A DNA stretch of 64,000 nucleotides from Shinella sumterensis (GTDB lineage Bacteria; Pseudomonadota; Alphaproteobacteria; Rhizobiales; Rhizobiaceae). Each line of letters opens with the position of its first letter. Position 1 is the stretch's first letter. The stretch is taken from NCBI RefSeq assembly GCF_004514425.2, contig NZ_MYFN02000002.1, positions 599,495 to 663,494 of the forward strand. The letters run 5' to 3'. The translations under genes and the position numbers were made by a program. The notes beneath the pieces were generated by a model that worked only from the letters and a program-made list of their open reading frames with translations, ran no database searches and had not been told where the DNA came from. This document shows, in pieces, positions 49,620 to 57,990 of this stretch.

Positions 49620-49973
49620 ATGACCTATGTTGACGGTTTCGTGCTGGCCGTACCGAAGGCCAATATCGAGGCATACAAGGAGATGGCCCGTACCGCCGGC
49701 GATGTCTGGAAGGAACTCGGCGCCGTCGACTATGTGGAATGCATCGGCGACGACGTGCCCTATGGCGAGCTGACCTCGTTTCCCCGCGCCGTGCAGGCGC
49801 GTGACGACGAGGTGGTGATCTTCTCGTGGATCACCTACGCCTCCCGGGAAAAGCGCGATGAGATCAATGCGAAAGTGATGAAGGATCCGCGCATGCAGGG
49901 GGACGCATGGAAGGAGGTCTTCGACGGCAAGCGCATGATCTATGGCGGCTTCCGGCCCTTCCTCGAATTGTGA
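49620..49973 (+). CDS. DUF1428 family protein
   Basis: A 117-residue protein matching DUF1428 (YbaA-like) throughout: YVDGFVLAVPKANIEAYKEMA, GAVDYVECIGDDVPYGELTSFPRAVQARDDEVVIFSWITYASREKRDEIN and KRMIYGGFRPFLEL. It is a dimeric alpha/beta-barrel of unknown function, probably cytoplasmic. A GGAGAGACGCGC site precedes the ATG. A 40-residue membrane protein gene follows 50 bases later. Confidence 0.87.
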   Translation: MTYVDGFVLAVPKANIEAYKEMARTAGDVWKELGAVDYVECIGDDVPYGELTSFPRAVQARDDEVVIFSWITYASREKRDEINAKVMKDPRMQGDAWKEVFDGKRMIYGGFRPFLEL

Positions 49974-50023
49974 AGACCTGCGGGCTGCGCTACTACTGTG
50001 CCATCCACAGGAAAGGACGCAGC

Positions 50024-50146
50024 ATGAACCTCTATTACGCGATCGTCGGCGAAACGACGGATACCAATATGGGTCTCGCCCGCTTCATGGGCGTGATCGT
50101 GGTGTTCATCGTGCTGGGCGGCGGGCTGTCCTGGCTCATCGGCTGA
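50024..50146 (+). CDS. 40-residue single-span membrane protein
   Basis: GGAAAGGACGC lies before the ATG. The product is NLYYAIVGETTDTNMGLAR, then a hydrophobic helix (about residues 20-39, FMGVIVVFIVLGGGLSWLI) and a final Gly. It has no cleavable signal. Its stop is 13 bases before the GTG of yjbQ, suggesting co-transcription. Function unknown. Confidence 0.6.
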   Translation: MNLYYAIVGETTDTNMGLARFMGVIVVFIVLGGGLSWLIG

Positions 50147-50159
50147 GGCTGCGTTCGTC

Positions 50160-50582
50160 GTGCCGCAACGGCTGATCGAGATATCCACGCGCGGGCAGGG
50201 GCTTTACGAGTTCACCCGCGAGGTCGAGACTTTCGTTCGTGAAGCCGGCGTAACGGAGGGTCTTCTGACCGTCTTCGTGCGCCACACCTCCTGCTCCCTG
50301 CTGATCCAGGAGAATGCCGATCCCGACGTGCGGCACGATCTCGACCGGTTCTTCCGCCGGCTCGTGCCGCCGTCCGACGATCCCTCCATGCGCTGGGTCG
50401 TCCATACGATGGAAGGGCCGGACGACATGCCGGCGCATATCAAGGCGGCGCTCACGCAGGTCTCCATCTGCATCCCCGTCATGGCCGGGCGGCTTGCGCT
50501 CGGCACCTGGCAGGGGCTTTATCTCTTCGAGCACCGTGACCGCCCGCACCGGCGCGAGATCGTGCTGCATCTCAGCGCCTGA
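50160..50582 (+). CDS. yjbQ: YjbQ/UPF0047 family protein
   Basis: A 140-residue protein of the YjbQ family, with VFVRHTSCSLLIQENADPDVRHDLDRFFRRLVP near residue 40 and the metal-site histidines in VVHTMEGPDDMPAHIKAALTQ (about 81-101). E. coli YjbQ has weak thiamine-phosphate synthase activity. The start codon is GTG at 50160. It ends just before the EcfG promoter of the next gene. Confidence 0.88.
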   Translation: MPQRLIEISTRGQGLYEFTREVETFVREAGVTEGLLTVFVRHTSCSLLIQENADPDVRHDLDRFFRRLVPPSDDPSMRWVVHTMEGPDDMPAHIKAALTQVSICIPVMAGRLALGTWQGLYLFEHRDRPHRREIVLHLSA

Positions 50583-50584
50583 CG

Positions 50585-50609
50585 GGAACCCTTTTCGGGC
50601 TCGTCCGTT
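50585..50609 (+). promoter_or_regulatory. EcfG (general stress sigma) promoter
   Basis: GGAAC (50585-50589), 16 bases, CGTT (50606-50609), two bases after the yjbQ stop and 31 bases before the ATG at 50641. It gives the NTF2-like gene its own stress-induced transcript. Confidence 0.65.
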
Positions 50610-50640
50610 TGGCGCCTTGCCCACCGGAGAGGAGACCCCC

Positions 50641-50991
50641 ATGGCTGATACGACAGACCTTGCCCGCAGCGTGATCGCCGCGCTGAACGCCCGCGATTTC
50701 GCCACGCTTTCCGCCCGCGTGCAGGAGGATGTCGTGCTCTCCGGCATCGGCGAGGGCAGCGACAACGGCCGCGAGGCGCTGCGCGACCGCTTCGCCCGCT
50801 ATTTCCAGTCATCGGACGAGACCTATGCCGACGCCCTCGTCATGAGCGATGCCGGCGGCCAGGCCGTGGCCATCCGCGTGACGGCGCATGGCAAGACGGC
50901 GGGCGGCAGCGCCTATTCGCGCGAAAAGATCGTGTTCCTGGAGGTCGATGAGGGCGCGATCACCCGCATTGCCCTGTTCAACGGTTCATGA
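50641..50991 (+). CDS. NTF2/SnoaL-like protein
   Basis: A 116-residue single-domain protein with the NTF2-like pattern: LARSVIAALNARDFATLSARVQEDVVLSG, then GREALRDRFARYFQSSDETYADALVMSDAGGQAVAIRV, and a closing strand VFLEVDEGAITRIALF. Such proteins bind small hydrophobic ligands or act as isomerases or simple adaptors; the role is unknown. GGAGAGGAG precedes the ATG. It has an EcfG promoter directly upstream. Confidence 0.8.
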   Translation: MADTTDLARSVIAALNARDFATLSARVQEDVVLSGIGEGSDNGREALRDRFARYFQSSDETYADALVMSDAGGQAVAIRVTAHGKTAGGSAYSREKIVFLEVDEGAITRIALFNGS

Positions 50992-50992
50992 A

Positions 50993-51033
50993 GTTGAACG
51001 CAAGCTGAACGGACGATTCCATTTGCGTTCAGC
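50993..51033. promoter_or_regulatory. repeat GTTGAACG-N3-GCTGAACG plus inverted third copy (candidate operator)
   Basis: Octamers at 50993-51000 and 51004-51011 repeat with an 11-bp period; an inverted copy, CGTTCAGC, lies at 51026-51033. They sit 70-110 bases before the exported-protein start at 51102. The same doubled octamer is found before the BA14K-like gene (2339-2357). Confidence 0.5.
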
Positions 51034-51101
51034 ATCGCCGCCATAAGGTGTTCTCAATCGCCGGCGAGAAAAGGTTCTGCCGGAGCCAACAGGAGCCTCT
51101 C

Positions 51102-51530
51102 ATGAAGACCTTTCTGACCAAGACCATTGTCGCCGCCGTCCTCGGCCTCGGTGCGTTGACCGCTTCTGTTCCGGCCGCCTCGGCTGCCGGCCTCAGCGTG
51201 ACCATCGACAACGTCGGCTACCGCAACGGTTTCCTCCAGGTCCAGCAGGGCTGGGGCGATGATGGCGGCTGGGATCGCCGTGAGCGCCGTGACCGGGGCG
51301 ATCGCTGGGATCGCCGCGACGACCGCCGTCATGGCGATGGCTGGGGCCGTGGCCGCGGCCGCTGCGCGCCGGGCCTTGCAATCGAGAAGGCGCGCGATTT
51401 CGGTATGCGCCGCGCCAGCATCGCCGACATGTCGCCGCGCCGCGTCGTGGTCGAAGGCTTCCGCCGTGGCGAATACACCCGCATGGTCTTCGCCAACGAG
51501 CGCGGTTGCCCCGCCATGTGGCGCCGCTGA
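51102..51530 (+). CDS. exported Arg/Asp-rich protein
   Basis: A 142-residue secreted protein with a signal peptide (TFLTKTIVAAVLGLGALTASVPAASA, 1-28). The middle section (about 50-90) is a low-complexity tract of Asp, Arg, Gly and Trp (WDRRERRDRGDRWDRRDD). The C-terminus (CAPGLAIEKARDFGMRRASIADMSPRRVVVEGFRRGEYTRMVFANERGCP) is more ordered and has two cysteines that could pair. Similar proteins are common in rhizobia, with no known function. An AGGAG site and an upstream doubled GCTGAACG-type repeat are present. An intrinsic terminator follows. Confidence 0.78.
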   Translation: MKTFLTKTIVAAVLGLGALTASVPAASAAGLSVTIDNVGYRNGFLQVQQGWGDDGGWDRRERRDRGDRWDRRDDRRHGDGWGRGRGRCAPGLAIEKARDFGMRRASIADMSPRRVVVEGFRRGEYTRMVFANERGCPAMWRR

Positions 51531-51608
51531 ACAGCTGCGGGGCCGGCGTGACGCCGGCTCCCGCGAGGAAAGCTGTTCGCCTCGTCACCCCCGGCCGGCG
51601 GACGGCCT

Positions 51609-51637
51609 GCCCTCCCGACATCGTCGGGAGGGCTTTT
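51609..51637 (+). terminator. intrinsic terminator of the exported Arg/Asp-rich protein gene
   Basis: GCCCTCCCGAC (51609-51619) pairs with GTCGGGAGGGC (51623-51633), followed by TTTT. Confidence 0.82.
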
Positions 51638-51681
51638 GCGTTTGCACGCACCTGATATGCGCCCCGATTCTTCCGACAACG

Positions 51682-51706
51682 AAAAAAGGGCCGGTTTCCC
51701 GGCCCT
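51682..51706 (-). terminator. intrinsic terminator of the SIMPL protein gene
   Basis: On the minus strand AGGGCCGG (51706-51699) pairs with CCGGCCCT (51694-51687) and is followed by TTTTTT, 28 bases after the stop. Confidence 0.82.
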
Positions 51707-51734
51707 TCCGTCATGTCTGCAAGGCGGCAAGGCC

Positions 51735-52493
51735 TCAGTTGTTCAGCGCGAAGGTCACGTTGACGGTGACCGAGTAGCTGTTTTCGCCGGCCGCGATCGG
51801 CACGGCGCCGGCGGCGGCGAAATCCTTGGCCATGGTGCGGGCGATCGGCATCGCCTCGGCGCGGTAGGAGGTTTCGGAAATCTCGATCACGCGGCCAAGG
51901 CCCACGCCGGCGGCTTCCGTCAGTTCCTTCGCCTTGGCGACGGCGTTCTCGACGGCCTTCTTGCGGGCGGCGCTCACGGTTGCTTCCGGCTTGTCGTTGA
52001 CGAAGCGGATGCCGCTGCCCTGGTTGGCGCCGAGCGTCACGGTCTTGTCGACGATCTCGCCGAGCTTGGAGAGGTCGCGCACGCGCAGCGTCACCGTGTT
52101 GGTGACCTGGAAGCCGATCAGCACCGGCGGCGGGTTTTCGCCCGTCGAGCTCTGCGGATACTGGTACTGCGGGTTGATCATGAAGCCGGAGGTCTGCACG
52201 TCGCGTTCCTCGATGCCGGCTTCCTTCAGCGCGGCGAGTATCTCGGCCATCGCCTTGTTGTTGGCGTCGAGCGCCTCGCGCGCCGTCTTGGCGTCCTTGA
52301 CGACGCCGAGATCGACCACGGCCATGTCAGGGGCCACTTCCGCGCTGCCTTCACCGGTTACGATGATGGTCGCCTCGCGCGGCTTCGAGGCGGCGTCCTG
52401 GGCCCACGCGGCGAGCGGGAGCGCGGTGGCGGCAGCAAGCGAAAGGGCGAACAGGCTGGCAGCCGTGCGACGGCCGGTGATTGCATGGAACAT
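51735..52493 (-). CDS. SIMPL (DUF541) periplasmic protein
   Basis: A 252-residue exported protein. The signal peptide ends near LAAWA (about residue 31). The SIMPL domain follows: ATIIVTGEGSAEVAPDMAVVDLGVVKDAKTAREALDANNKAMAEILAALKEAGIEERDVQTSGFMINPQY, then the duplicated half with GIRFVNDKPEATVSAARKKAVENAVAKAKELTEAAGV. Related proteins (E. coli YggE, Brucella BP26) form ring-shaped oligomers in the periplasm and are linked to oxidative stress. The start at 52493 has GGAGATA upstream. It has its own terminator. Confidence 0.88.
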   Translation of the reverse strand: MFHAITGRRTAASLFALSLAAATALPLAAWAQDAASKPREATIIVTGEGSAEVAPDMAVVDLGVVKDAKTAREALDANNKAMAEILAALKEAGIEERDVQTSGFMINPQYQYPQSSTGENPPPVLIGFQVTNTVTLRVRDLSKLGEIVDKTVTLGANQGSGIRFVNDKPEATVSAARKKAVENAVAKAKELTEAAGVGLGRVIEISETSYRAEAMPIARTMAKDFAAAGAVPIAAGENSYSVTVNVTFALNN

Positions 52494-52650
52494 GCTCGAA
52501 TATCTCCTGATGATTGTGTCCCTTGCCGTGTTCATCGTCGTTCATTGTGTAGAGATTACGGCAGTGCTTGTGAGAAAAGACTATTTCGTCTAGACGGTTA
52601 ACACCGTCGGCCGCCATTGACCGACGAACCCCCGCCCACAGGGCCGGGAA

Positions 52651-52726
52651 GGGCCTGTAGCTCAATGGTTAGAGCCGGCGGCTCATAACCGCTTGGTTGG
52701 GGGTTCGAGTCCCTCCGGGCCCACCA
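52651..52726 (+). tRNA. tRNA-Ile2, anticodon CAU (lysidine type)
   Basis: The cloverleaf folds completely: acceptor GGGCCTG/CGGGCCC, D stem GCTC/GAGC, anticodon stem GGCGG/CCGCT with loop CTCATAA (anticodon CAT), T stem GGGGG/CCCTC with loop TTCGAGT, discriminator A and encoded CCA (52724-52726). The short D loop and the TTGGTT variable loop match tRNA-Ile2 (ileX/ileY) and not elongator or initiator tRNA-Met. The anticodon C would be modified by TilS to read AUA. Confidence 0.9.
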
Positions 52727-52935
52727 TTTCCCATTATCCAATGTCGCCCAAGTGGTCTCCGGGCACCATTTCTGGAATATCATAGGGAAGTCCCCGCCGC
52801 CGACGGCTACAAGACCAGGTTCGGCTTCGGCGACCGGTTTTTTCTTCACGATGAAAACCACAGGACGGTCCACGCCTCTCTCATCAGCCTGGGGATCGAG
52901 TTCGCCATTCCGCAGGCCTTCCGCCGTTTCCTCCG

Positions 52936-53682
52936 TCAGCGCGCCTGGGCCAGCGCGACGGCGTCGGCTCCTGCGGGGAATCGAAGCCGGTTGCCGGTCT
53001 CGTGGACGGCCTGCCAGATCGCTTCTGCAACATCGCTTTCCGTCGTGGTCAGGGACGGATTGGCGAATGCTTCTAGGATCGGCCGGGCGAAATCTGTGTA
53101 GTCGCCGGGAAGGAGGTCCGAGACCGGAACGATGGCATTCGCCCCGAACCGGGTGGTCGGCGCATAACCGGGCTCGACGAGCTTCACCCGCACGCCGAAA
53201 TAGCCGAGCTCATGCGCAAGCGAAGCCGAGAAGCCTTCGATGGCCTGTTTCGTTGCGGTATAGGCCGCCGCGAGCGGGAATGCTCCCAACGCGACGCTCG
53301 ACGTGACGTTGATGATGGTGCCGGATCGACGCTCGCGCATCTGCGGGATGACCGCCTGGCACATGGCCATGACGCCGATCGTGTTGGTCTCGATAAGCTG
53401 CCGGACGAGGGACATCGGCATCGCCTCGAATGCACCCACACCGCCAAGCCCGGCATTGTTCACGAGAACGTCGATTGGACCGGCGGATTTGAAAAGGCTG
53501 GCGATGCTGTCGGGGCACGTCACATCGAGCGGCAGCACGCGCAGCCGTTCGTTTGCCGCAAAAAGCGATGGATCCGGACGCCGCATGGTCGCCAGGACAT
53601 TCCACCCGCGGGAAAGGAAGTGTTCGGCGGTGGCCTTGCCGTAGCCGGATGATGTGCCGGTAATGAGGATGGTCTTCGTCAT
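52936..53682 (-). CDS. SDR-family oxidoreductase
   Basis: A 248-residue classical short-chain dehydrogenase: TGTSSGYGKAT (residues 8-18), NNAGLGGVGAFE near 74, catalytic Ser in NVTSSVALG near 124, and YTATKQAIEGF with Tyr and Lys near 140. It is divergent from an AraC-family regulator across 92 bases, which probably controls it. The substrate is unknown. The gene lies about 210 bases beyond the tRNA and shows no integrase nearby. Confidence 0.83.
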   Translation of the reverse strand: MTKTILITGTSSGYGKATAEHFLSRGWNVLATMRRPDPSLFAANERLRVLPLDVTCPDSIASLFKSAGPIDVLVNNAGLGGVGAFEAMPMSLVRQLIETNTIGVMAMCQAVIPQMRERRSGTIINVTSSVALGAFPLAAAYTATKQAIEGFSASLAHELGYFGVRVKLVEPGYAPTTRFGANAIVPVSDLLPGDYTDFARPILEAFANPSLTTTESDVAEAIWQAVHETGNRLRFPAGADAVALAQAR

Positions 53683-53774
53683 GTCGGTCTCCTTGGTTTC
53701 GGTGAGACAGCAATAGACAATCGCGGGAAGACGATCTATAATTCCACGTCCAGGAAATTTTATGGATCGTCCAG

Positions 53775-54707
53775 ATGGACCCGCTCAGTGATATCGTCGC
53801 TCTCCTGCGGCCCAGGGCCGCGATCGCGAAGCCCATTTCCGGGCGCGGCCGATGGGGCGTTCGTTACAGGGCCTATGACGCGCCCGGCTTCACGCTCGTC
53901 CTCACCGGGGAAGCCTGGGTCGCGTTGGGCGACCGGGAGCCGCTTCGCATTGCCGAAGGCGACTTTCTGCTTTTGCCGACGACGCCGGCGTTTTCCCTGT
54001 ACAGTGAACCCGGCGTCGCCTGCATTCCCGCCGAACCTCTGGCGGAAGCTGTCCGCCATGGCGAGCAGCACGGTGCGCCGGACTTCGCGGCGCTGGGCGG
54101 GAGCTTTTCGATCGAGAGCGTCAACGCACAGCTGCTGCTCACGCTGCTGCCCGACGCGATCTTTATCCCTGCGTCGGCGGGGCGGGGGACGCGGTTCGGC
54201 CGCATGATCGAACTCTTGTCCGAGGAGTGCATGGCTGATCATCCGGGCAAGGAACTGGTTATCCAGCGCTTGCTGGAAATGCTGCTGGTCGAGGCGCTGC
54301 GGTGGGACGTCGGCGGCGACACCGCGGCATCGGCGAACCTGTTGAACGGGCTGCGCGATCCCGCCATGGCCCGTGCCCTGCGCGCCATCCACGAGGATGT
54401 CCGCACGCGATGGACGGTCGCCGAACTCGCTGGAATAGCCGGCATGTCGAGATCGGGTTTCGCCGCGCGATTCAACGAGGTTGTCGGTTGCGCGCCGATT
54501 GAATATCTCGCGCGCTGGCGCATCGCTATCGCCAAGCAGGCACTGCTGAGCGGCGCAAAGTCGCTCGACAGGATCGCGGATGAAATCGGTTACGAATCCG
54601 CCAGCGCGTTCAGCACGGCGTTCAGCAAGCGGCTCGGCTGCTCTCCGGGCCGGTTCGCGAGACGCCATGCCGTCAATGCGGGCGGCGGCATGCCGGCGGC
54701 CTCGTAA
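53775..54707 (+). CDS. AraC-family transcriptional regulator
   Basis: A 310-residue regulator. The N-terminal cupin-type domain (about 15-180; DAPGFTLVLTGEAWVALGDREPLRIAEGDFLLLP) precedes the two AraC HTH motifs (about 205-300; WTVAELAGIAGMSRSGFAARFNEVVGCAPIEYLARWRIAIAKQAL, then LDRIADEIGYESASAFSTAFSKRLGCSPGRF). It most likely activates the divergent SDR gene in response to an unknown small molecule. A hairpin at 54729-54752 follows. Confidence 0.87.
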   Translation: MDPLSDIVALLRPRAAIAKPISGRGRWGVRYRAYDAPGFTLVLTGEAWVALGDREPLRIAEGDFLLLPTTPAFSLYSEPGVACIPAEPLAEAVRHGEQHGAPDFAALGGSFSIESVNAQLLLTLLPDAIFIPASAGRGTRFGRMIELLSEECMADHPGKELVIQRLLEMLLVEALRWDVGGDTAASANLLNGLRDPAMARALRAIHEDVRTRWTVAELAGIAGMSRSGFAARFNEVVGCAPIEYLARWRIAIAKQALLSGAKSLDRIADEIGYESASAFSTAFSKRLGCSPGRFARRHAVNAGGGMPAAS

Positions 54708-54728
54708 CGCTGCCGCCTGGCGGAGAGG

Positions 54729-54752
54729 GACCACCGGCTGTTGCCGGTGGTC
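54729..54752. terminator. hairpin between araC-type and catB genes
   Basis: GACCACCGG (54729-54737) pairs with CCGGTGGTC (54744-54752) around a six-base loop, between convergent genes. The T-run is weak (GAGAGTTT), so it may be a poor terminator or simply protect 3' ends. Confidence 0.5.
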
Positions 54753-54795
54753 GAGAGTTTACAGGCAATCTGCCGAGCGATGACCGTTGCCGGTT

Positions 54796-55422
54796 TTATC
54801 GTACCGACAGCCAGTACCGGTGAAGATCATCGATCCGTTCGCTGGTCATGATCGGCATCGCGTCCTTCAGGCGGTCCTCCGGCCAGTCCCACCACCGCAT
54901 CTCCAGGAGCAGCGCGATCTCCCGTTCGGCGAAACGCTTCCGGATCACCTTGGCGGGATTTCCGCCGACGATGGCGTAGGGTTCCACGTCCTTCGTCACG
55001 AGGGCCCGTGTCCCGATCACCGCACCGTCGCCGACCTTGACGCCGGGCATGATGATCGCTTCGGAGCCGATCCAGACATCGTTGCCGATAACGGTGTCTC
55101 CGGCGGGAAGATAACCATTTGCCGCGCCTTCGAATGCCGCCACCTCCGACATGAAGAAGAAGGGGAAGGTGCTGATCCATTCGTGTCGGTGGCCCTGGTT
55201 GCCCGCCATGATGAAGGCTGCGCCGGAACCGATCGAGCAGAAGCTCCCGATGATCAGCTTGTCCGCGCCCTCGTCAGGCAGGAGAAAGCGTGCGCAGTCA
55301 TCGAAGCTGTGGCCGTGGTAGTAGCCGGAATAGTAGCTGTATCGTCTGACGATCAGGTTGGGATTGGTGACCTGCTTGTCGAGCGTCACGCCTCGAAAGG
55401 GGCTTTCGAAAAAGTTTTCCAT
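54796..55422 (-). CDS. catB: CatB-type (xenobiotic) chloramphenicol acetyltransferase
   Basis: A 208-residue left-handed beta-helix acetyltransferase, very like Agrobacterium Cat[22 protein letters not shown] at the N-terminus, [50 protein letters not shown] with the catalytic His (near 79), and hexapeptide repeats in [37 protein letters not shown]. It acetylates chloramphenicol or other hydroxyl acceptors with acetyl-CoA. It is chromosomal and not on a mobile element. The start at 55422 is set by homology; its ribosome site is weak. A 22-base palindrome (55481-55502) lies in its leader region. Confidence 0.9.
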   Translation of the reverse strand: MENFFESPFRGVTLDKQVTNPNLIVRRYSYYSGYYHGHSFDDCARFLLPDEGADKLIIGSFCSIGSGAAFIMAGNQGHRHEWISTFPFFFMSEVAAFEGAANGYLPAGDTVIGNDVWIGSEAIIMPGVKVGDGAVIGTRALVTKDVEPYAIVGGNPAKVIRKRFAEREIALLLEMRWWDWPEDRLKDAMPIMTSERIDDLHRYWLSVR

Positions 55423-55480
55423 CTGTGTATCTCTGCATATGAACCTTCGTTTCCGCATGCCCAGGCAAGCGGATGCGAGA

Positions 55481-55502
55481 CGCGAACCCTGCAGGGTTCG
55501 CG
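55481..55502. repeat. 22-base perfect palindrome upstream of catB
   Basis: A perfect palindrome of two 11-base arms (CGCGAACCCTG and its complement) lies 59-80 bases before the catB start. It could be an operator or an mRNA hairpin in the catB leader. No T-run follows on either strand. Confidence 0.55.
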
Positions 55503-55616
55503 TCGAAGCTCCTCGCGTTCAGCGGGAGCTAGATGCAGGGAATACTCGCGGCCTTGATCATGGGGTTTTCTACCGCACATTTTCATGCCAGCCAAGGGCG
55601 CTCAGGCCGCAACCGG

Positions 55617-56534
55617 TCAAGGACCAAGTTGATCTTGTCTGCCATTCGCGAAGTCCCGCGCAGCCTTGATGAAGGCCGTGAAGGCAGCCGGGGGATTCTT
55701 CCTTCCGGGATAGTAAAGGGCCAGAGGCGCCAGGGCCGGGGTCCAGTCCTCGAGGACGCGGACAAGCCGCCCTGCTGCAATGTCCTCGCGCACGTCCGCC
55801 TCCATGACATATCCGAGGCCGATGCCGTTCTGGGCCGCGATCCTGACGAGGCTTGACTCGTCGAGGGTGATCGCGCCCTGCACATCGATCTGGACGGCTT
55901 CTCCATCCTTCTCAAATCGCCATCGGAACAAGGCATTGTTCGGCAGGCGCGCCCGGATGCAGCGAAACCGGTACAGGTCCGCCGGAACGGTCGGCGCGCC
56001 GTGCATGCGGAGGAACGCGGGGGACGCCACGACCGCATTGCTGCGCTTCAATCCGAGCGGCACGGCAATCATGTCGTTCGGCACCAGGTCCGCGGGCCTC
56101 AGTCCGAGGTCGAACCCGGCCGCGACGATGTCGACCAGCCGCCCCTCCGTGACCAGGTCGATATGCACCTGGGGATGGCGCTGCAGGAACGAGAGGATAA
56201 GCGGCTCCATCACCTCCCGGGCTGCCGTGGCGAACGCATTGATGCGCAGCGTCCCGGTCGGAACCTCCTGGAGCGACTGGGCGGCCAGCATGGCGTCGTG
56301 GATGTCGGTCATCGCCGGACCGACCCGTTCGACGAAGGTCTTTCCCGCATCGGTCAGCGAAACGCTTCGCGTTGTCCGGTTGAAGAGGCGGATGCCGAGG
56401 CGTTGTTCGAGTTTTGCGATGGAATTGCTCAATGCTGTAGTCGATATGCCGAGATCGAGGGCGGCCGCTCTGAAAGAGCCCAGGCGGGCGATGCTGAGAA
56501 CGGCATCAAGTTCGGCAAGAACGGATCGGGTCAT
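55617..56534 (-). CDS. LysR-family transcriptional regulator
   Basis: A 305-residue LysR protein: winged HTH ([43 protein letters not shown], about 8-52) and effector domain (about 90-295) with [28 protein letters not shown]. This is the group that usually controls an adjacent divergent oxidoreductase. Here the divergent NTF2-like/SDR operon starts 138 bases away and is the likely target. Confidence 0.85.
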   Translation of the reverse strand: MTRSVLAELDAVLSIARLGSFRAAALDLGISTTALSNSIAKLEQRLGIRLFNRTTRSVSLTDAGKTFVERVGPAMTDIHDAMLAAQSLQEVPTGTLRINAFATAAREVMEPLILSFLQRHPQVHIDLVTEGRLVDIVAAGFDLGLRPADLVPNDMIAVPLGLKRSNAVVASPAFLRMHGAPTVPADLYRFRCIRARLPNNALFRWRFEKDGEAVQIDVQGAITLDESSLVRIAAQNGIGLGYVMEADVREDIAAGRLVRVLEDWTPALAPLALYYPGRKNPPAAFTAFIKAARDFANGRQDQLGP

Positions 56535-56672
56535 TGTCCCTCTTTTCGCAACGTCTCATCCTCCTTTGTCCCGCTTATCCTGTCAATGAGGGTGGTCTAC
56601 CTTTGGGCCAGTCGATCTCAAACGGAGGTCGAACGGGAGCCGAAGGGCTCAGACGGGACCAGGAGGAATCGC

Positions 56673-57002
56673 ATGACAATCAAATTACCCAAAGCCATCG
56701 AAGCCTATTTCGAGGCGGACCGGACAGGTAGCCCGGATGCGATCGCCGCCACATTCACCGAGAACGGTGTCGTGAAGGATAAGGGCAAGACCCATAAGGG
56801 ACGTGAGGCCATCCGCGCGTGGATGGCCGACGAGGCCCAGCAGTACAGCTACACCGTCGAGCCCTTCCTGATCACCACCGAGAACGGAAAGACCCAGGTA
56901 ACGGCGCACGCGGCTGGCGACTTCCCCGGCAGCCCGATCGACCTGCGGTTTTTCTTCGTCCTCGCGGGCGACAAGGTATCGGAACTGGAGATCACCGTAT
57001 GA
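56673..57002 (+). CDS. NTF2/SnoaL-like protein
   Basis: A 109-residue single domain: [58 protein letters not shown], then [24 protein letters not shown]. It fits the SnoaL-like group of small ligand-binding or isomerase proteins. An AGGAGGAATCGC site precedes the ATG. The ATG of the next SDR gene overlaps its stop (ATGA), so both are translationally coupled. Confidence 0.83.
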   Translation: MTIKLPKAIEAYFEADRTGSPDAIAATFTENGVVKDKGKTHKGREAIRAWMADEAQQYSYTVEPFLITTENGKTQVTAHAAGDFPGSPIDLRFFFVLAGDKVSELEITV

Positions 57003-57778
57003 GCGATTTTCTCTCCCTGGAGGGCCGCAGGGCCCTCATCACCGGCGGCACCTCGGGGGCAGGCGCGGCAACCGTGTCGCTGTTCAAGGAACTCGGCGCG
57101 CGCGTGCTGACCACCGCTCGTTCGAAGCCGAAGAACTTCTCCGGTGCGGCATTCGTCGAAGCCGACCTGACGACCAAGGACGGTGTCCGAACGGTCGTCG
57201 ATGCCGTGGCTCGGGAGCTTGGCGGGCTCGACATCCTCGTGAACGTGCTGGGCGGTTCGTCCGCGCCTTCAGGTGGCTTTGCCTCGCTGAGCGACGAGGA
57301 GTGGGACAAGGAATTCAACCTCAATTTCTTCCCGGCGGTCCGGTTGGATCGCGCGCTCATTCCCGGAATGATCGCGCAGGGACATGGCGTCGTCATCCAT
57401 GTCACATCGATCCAGAACCGGCTGCCTTTGCCGCAGGCGACGACGGGTTATGCTTCGGCCAAGGGTGCTCTCAACACCTACAGCAAAAGCATCTCGAAAG
57501 AGGTTTCGCCGAAGGGCGTGCGCGTCGTGCGGGTGTCTCCCGGCTGGATCGCCGATCCGGGCTCCAATGGCCTGGCTCTGCGCATAGCCGAGGAAGCGGG
57601 CATCAGCTATGACGAGGCGGTTCAGGTGATCATGAACACCCTTGGCGGCATCCCGCTGGGAAGGCCCGCCGCACCCGAAGAGGTTGCCGACCTGATCGCC
57701 TTCCTTGCCTCGGACCGCGCATCGTCCATCACCGGGACGGAGCATGTGATCGACGGTGGCACCGTTCCCACGGCTTGA
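56999..57778 (+). CDS. SDR-family oxidoreductase
   Basis: A 259-residue short-chain dehydrogenase: [11 protein letters not shown] near residue 15, [13 protein letters not shown] near 82, catalytic Ser in [11 protein letters not shown] near 136, [19 protein letters not shown] with Tyr and Lys near 152, and [14 protein letters not shown] at the end. The NNAG motif is altered to VNVLGG, seen in a branch of SDRs. It forms an operon with the NTF2-like gene, divergent from a LysR regulator. The substrate is unknown. Confidence 0.85.
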   Translation: MSDFLSLEGRRALITGGTSGAGAATVSLFKELGARVLTTARSKPKNFSGAAFVEADLTTKDGVRTVVDAVARELGGLDILVNVLGGSSAPSGGFASLSDEEWDKEFNLNFFPAVRLDRALIPGMIAQGHGVVIHVTSIQNRLPLPQATTGYASAKGALNTYSKSISKEVSPKGVRVVRVSPGWIADPGSNGLALRIAEEAGISYDEAVQVIMNTLGGIPLGRPAAPEEVADLIAFLASDRASSITGTEHVIDGGTVPTA

Positions 57779-57990
57779 AGACAGGGGATTTGCGGCGAGC
57801 CGCAACTCCACGTCCCGACGGAATGTAACGGGATCAGCAGCGGCCGGGGAGGGCACTCCGCCCTGGCCGCTTATCCGACGCCCGAACTCGCTGCGGCGCT
57901 AAAAAGGATGGCTGAGCAGTGGAACCGATTGGTTTATGCGATAAGGTGCTGATAGCGGCCGGCAGGCCGGTGTCATGAGGAGAGCATTGC

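Noticed and set aside
52598-52873. Minus-strand frame of 91 codons over the tRNA region
   Set aside because: It reads through the tRNA-Ile gene on the opposite strand and gives the well-known spurious RRDSNPQPSGYEPPAL peptide.
52727-52935. Possible integration site or gene fragment beside tRNA-Ile2
   Set aside because: No repeat of the tRNA 3' end, no integrase and no recognisable protein was found in this gap; the reading frames are short and unfamiliar.
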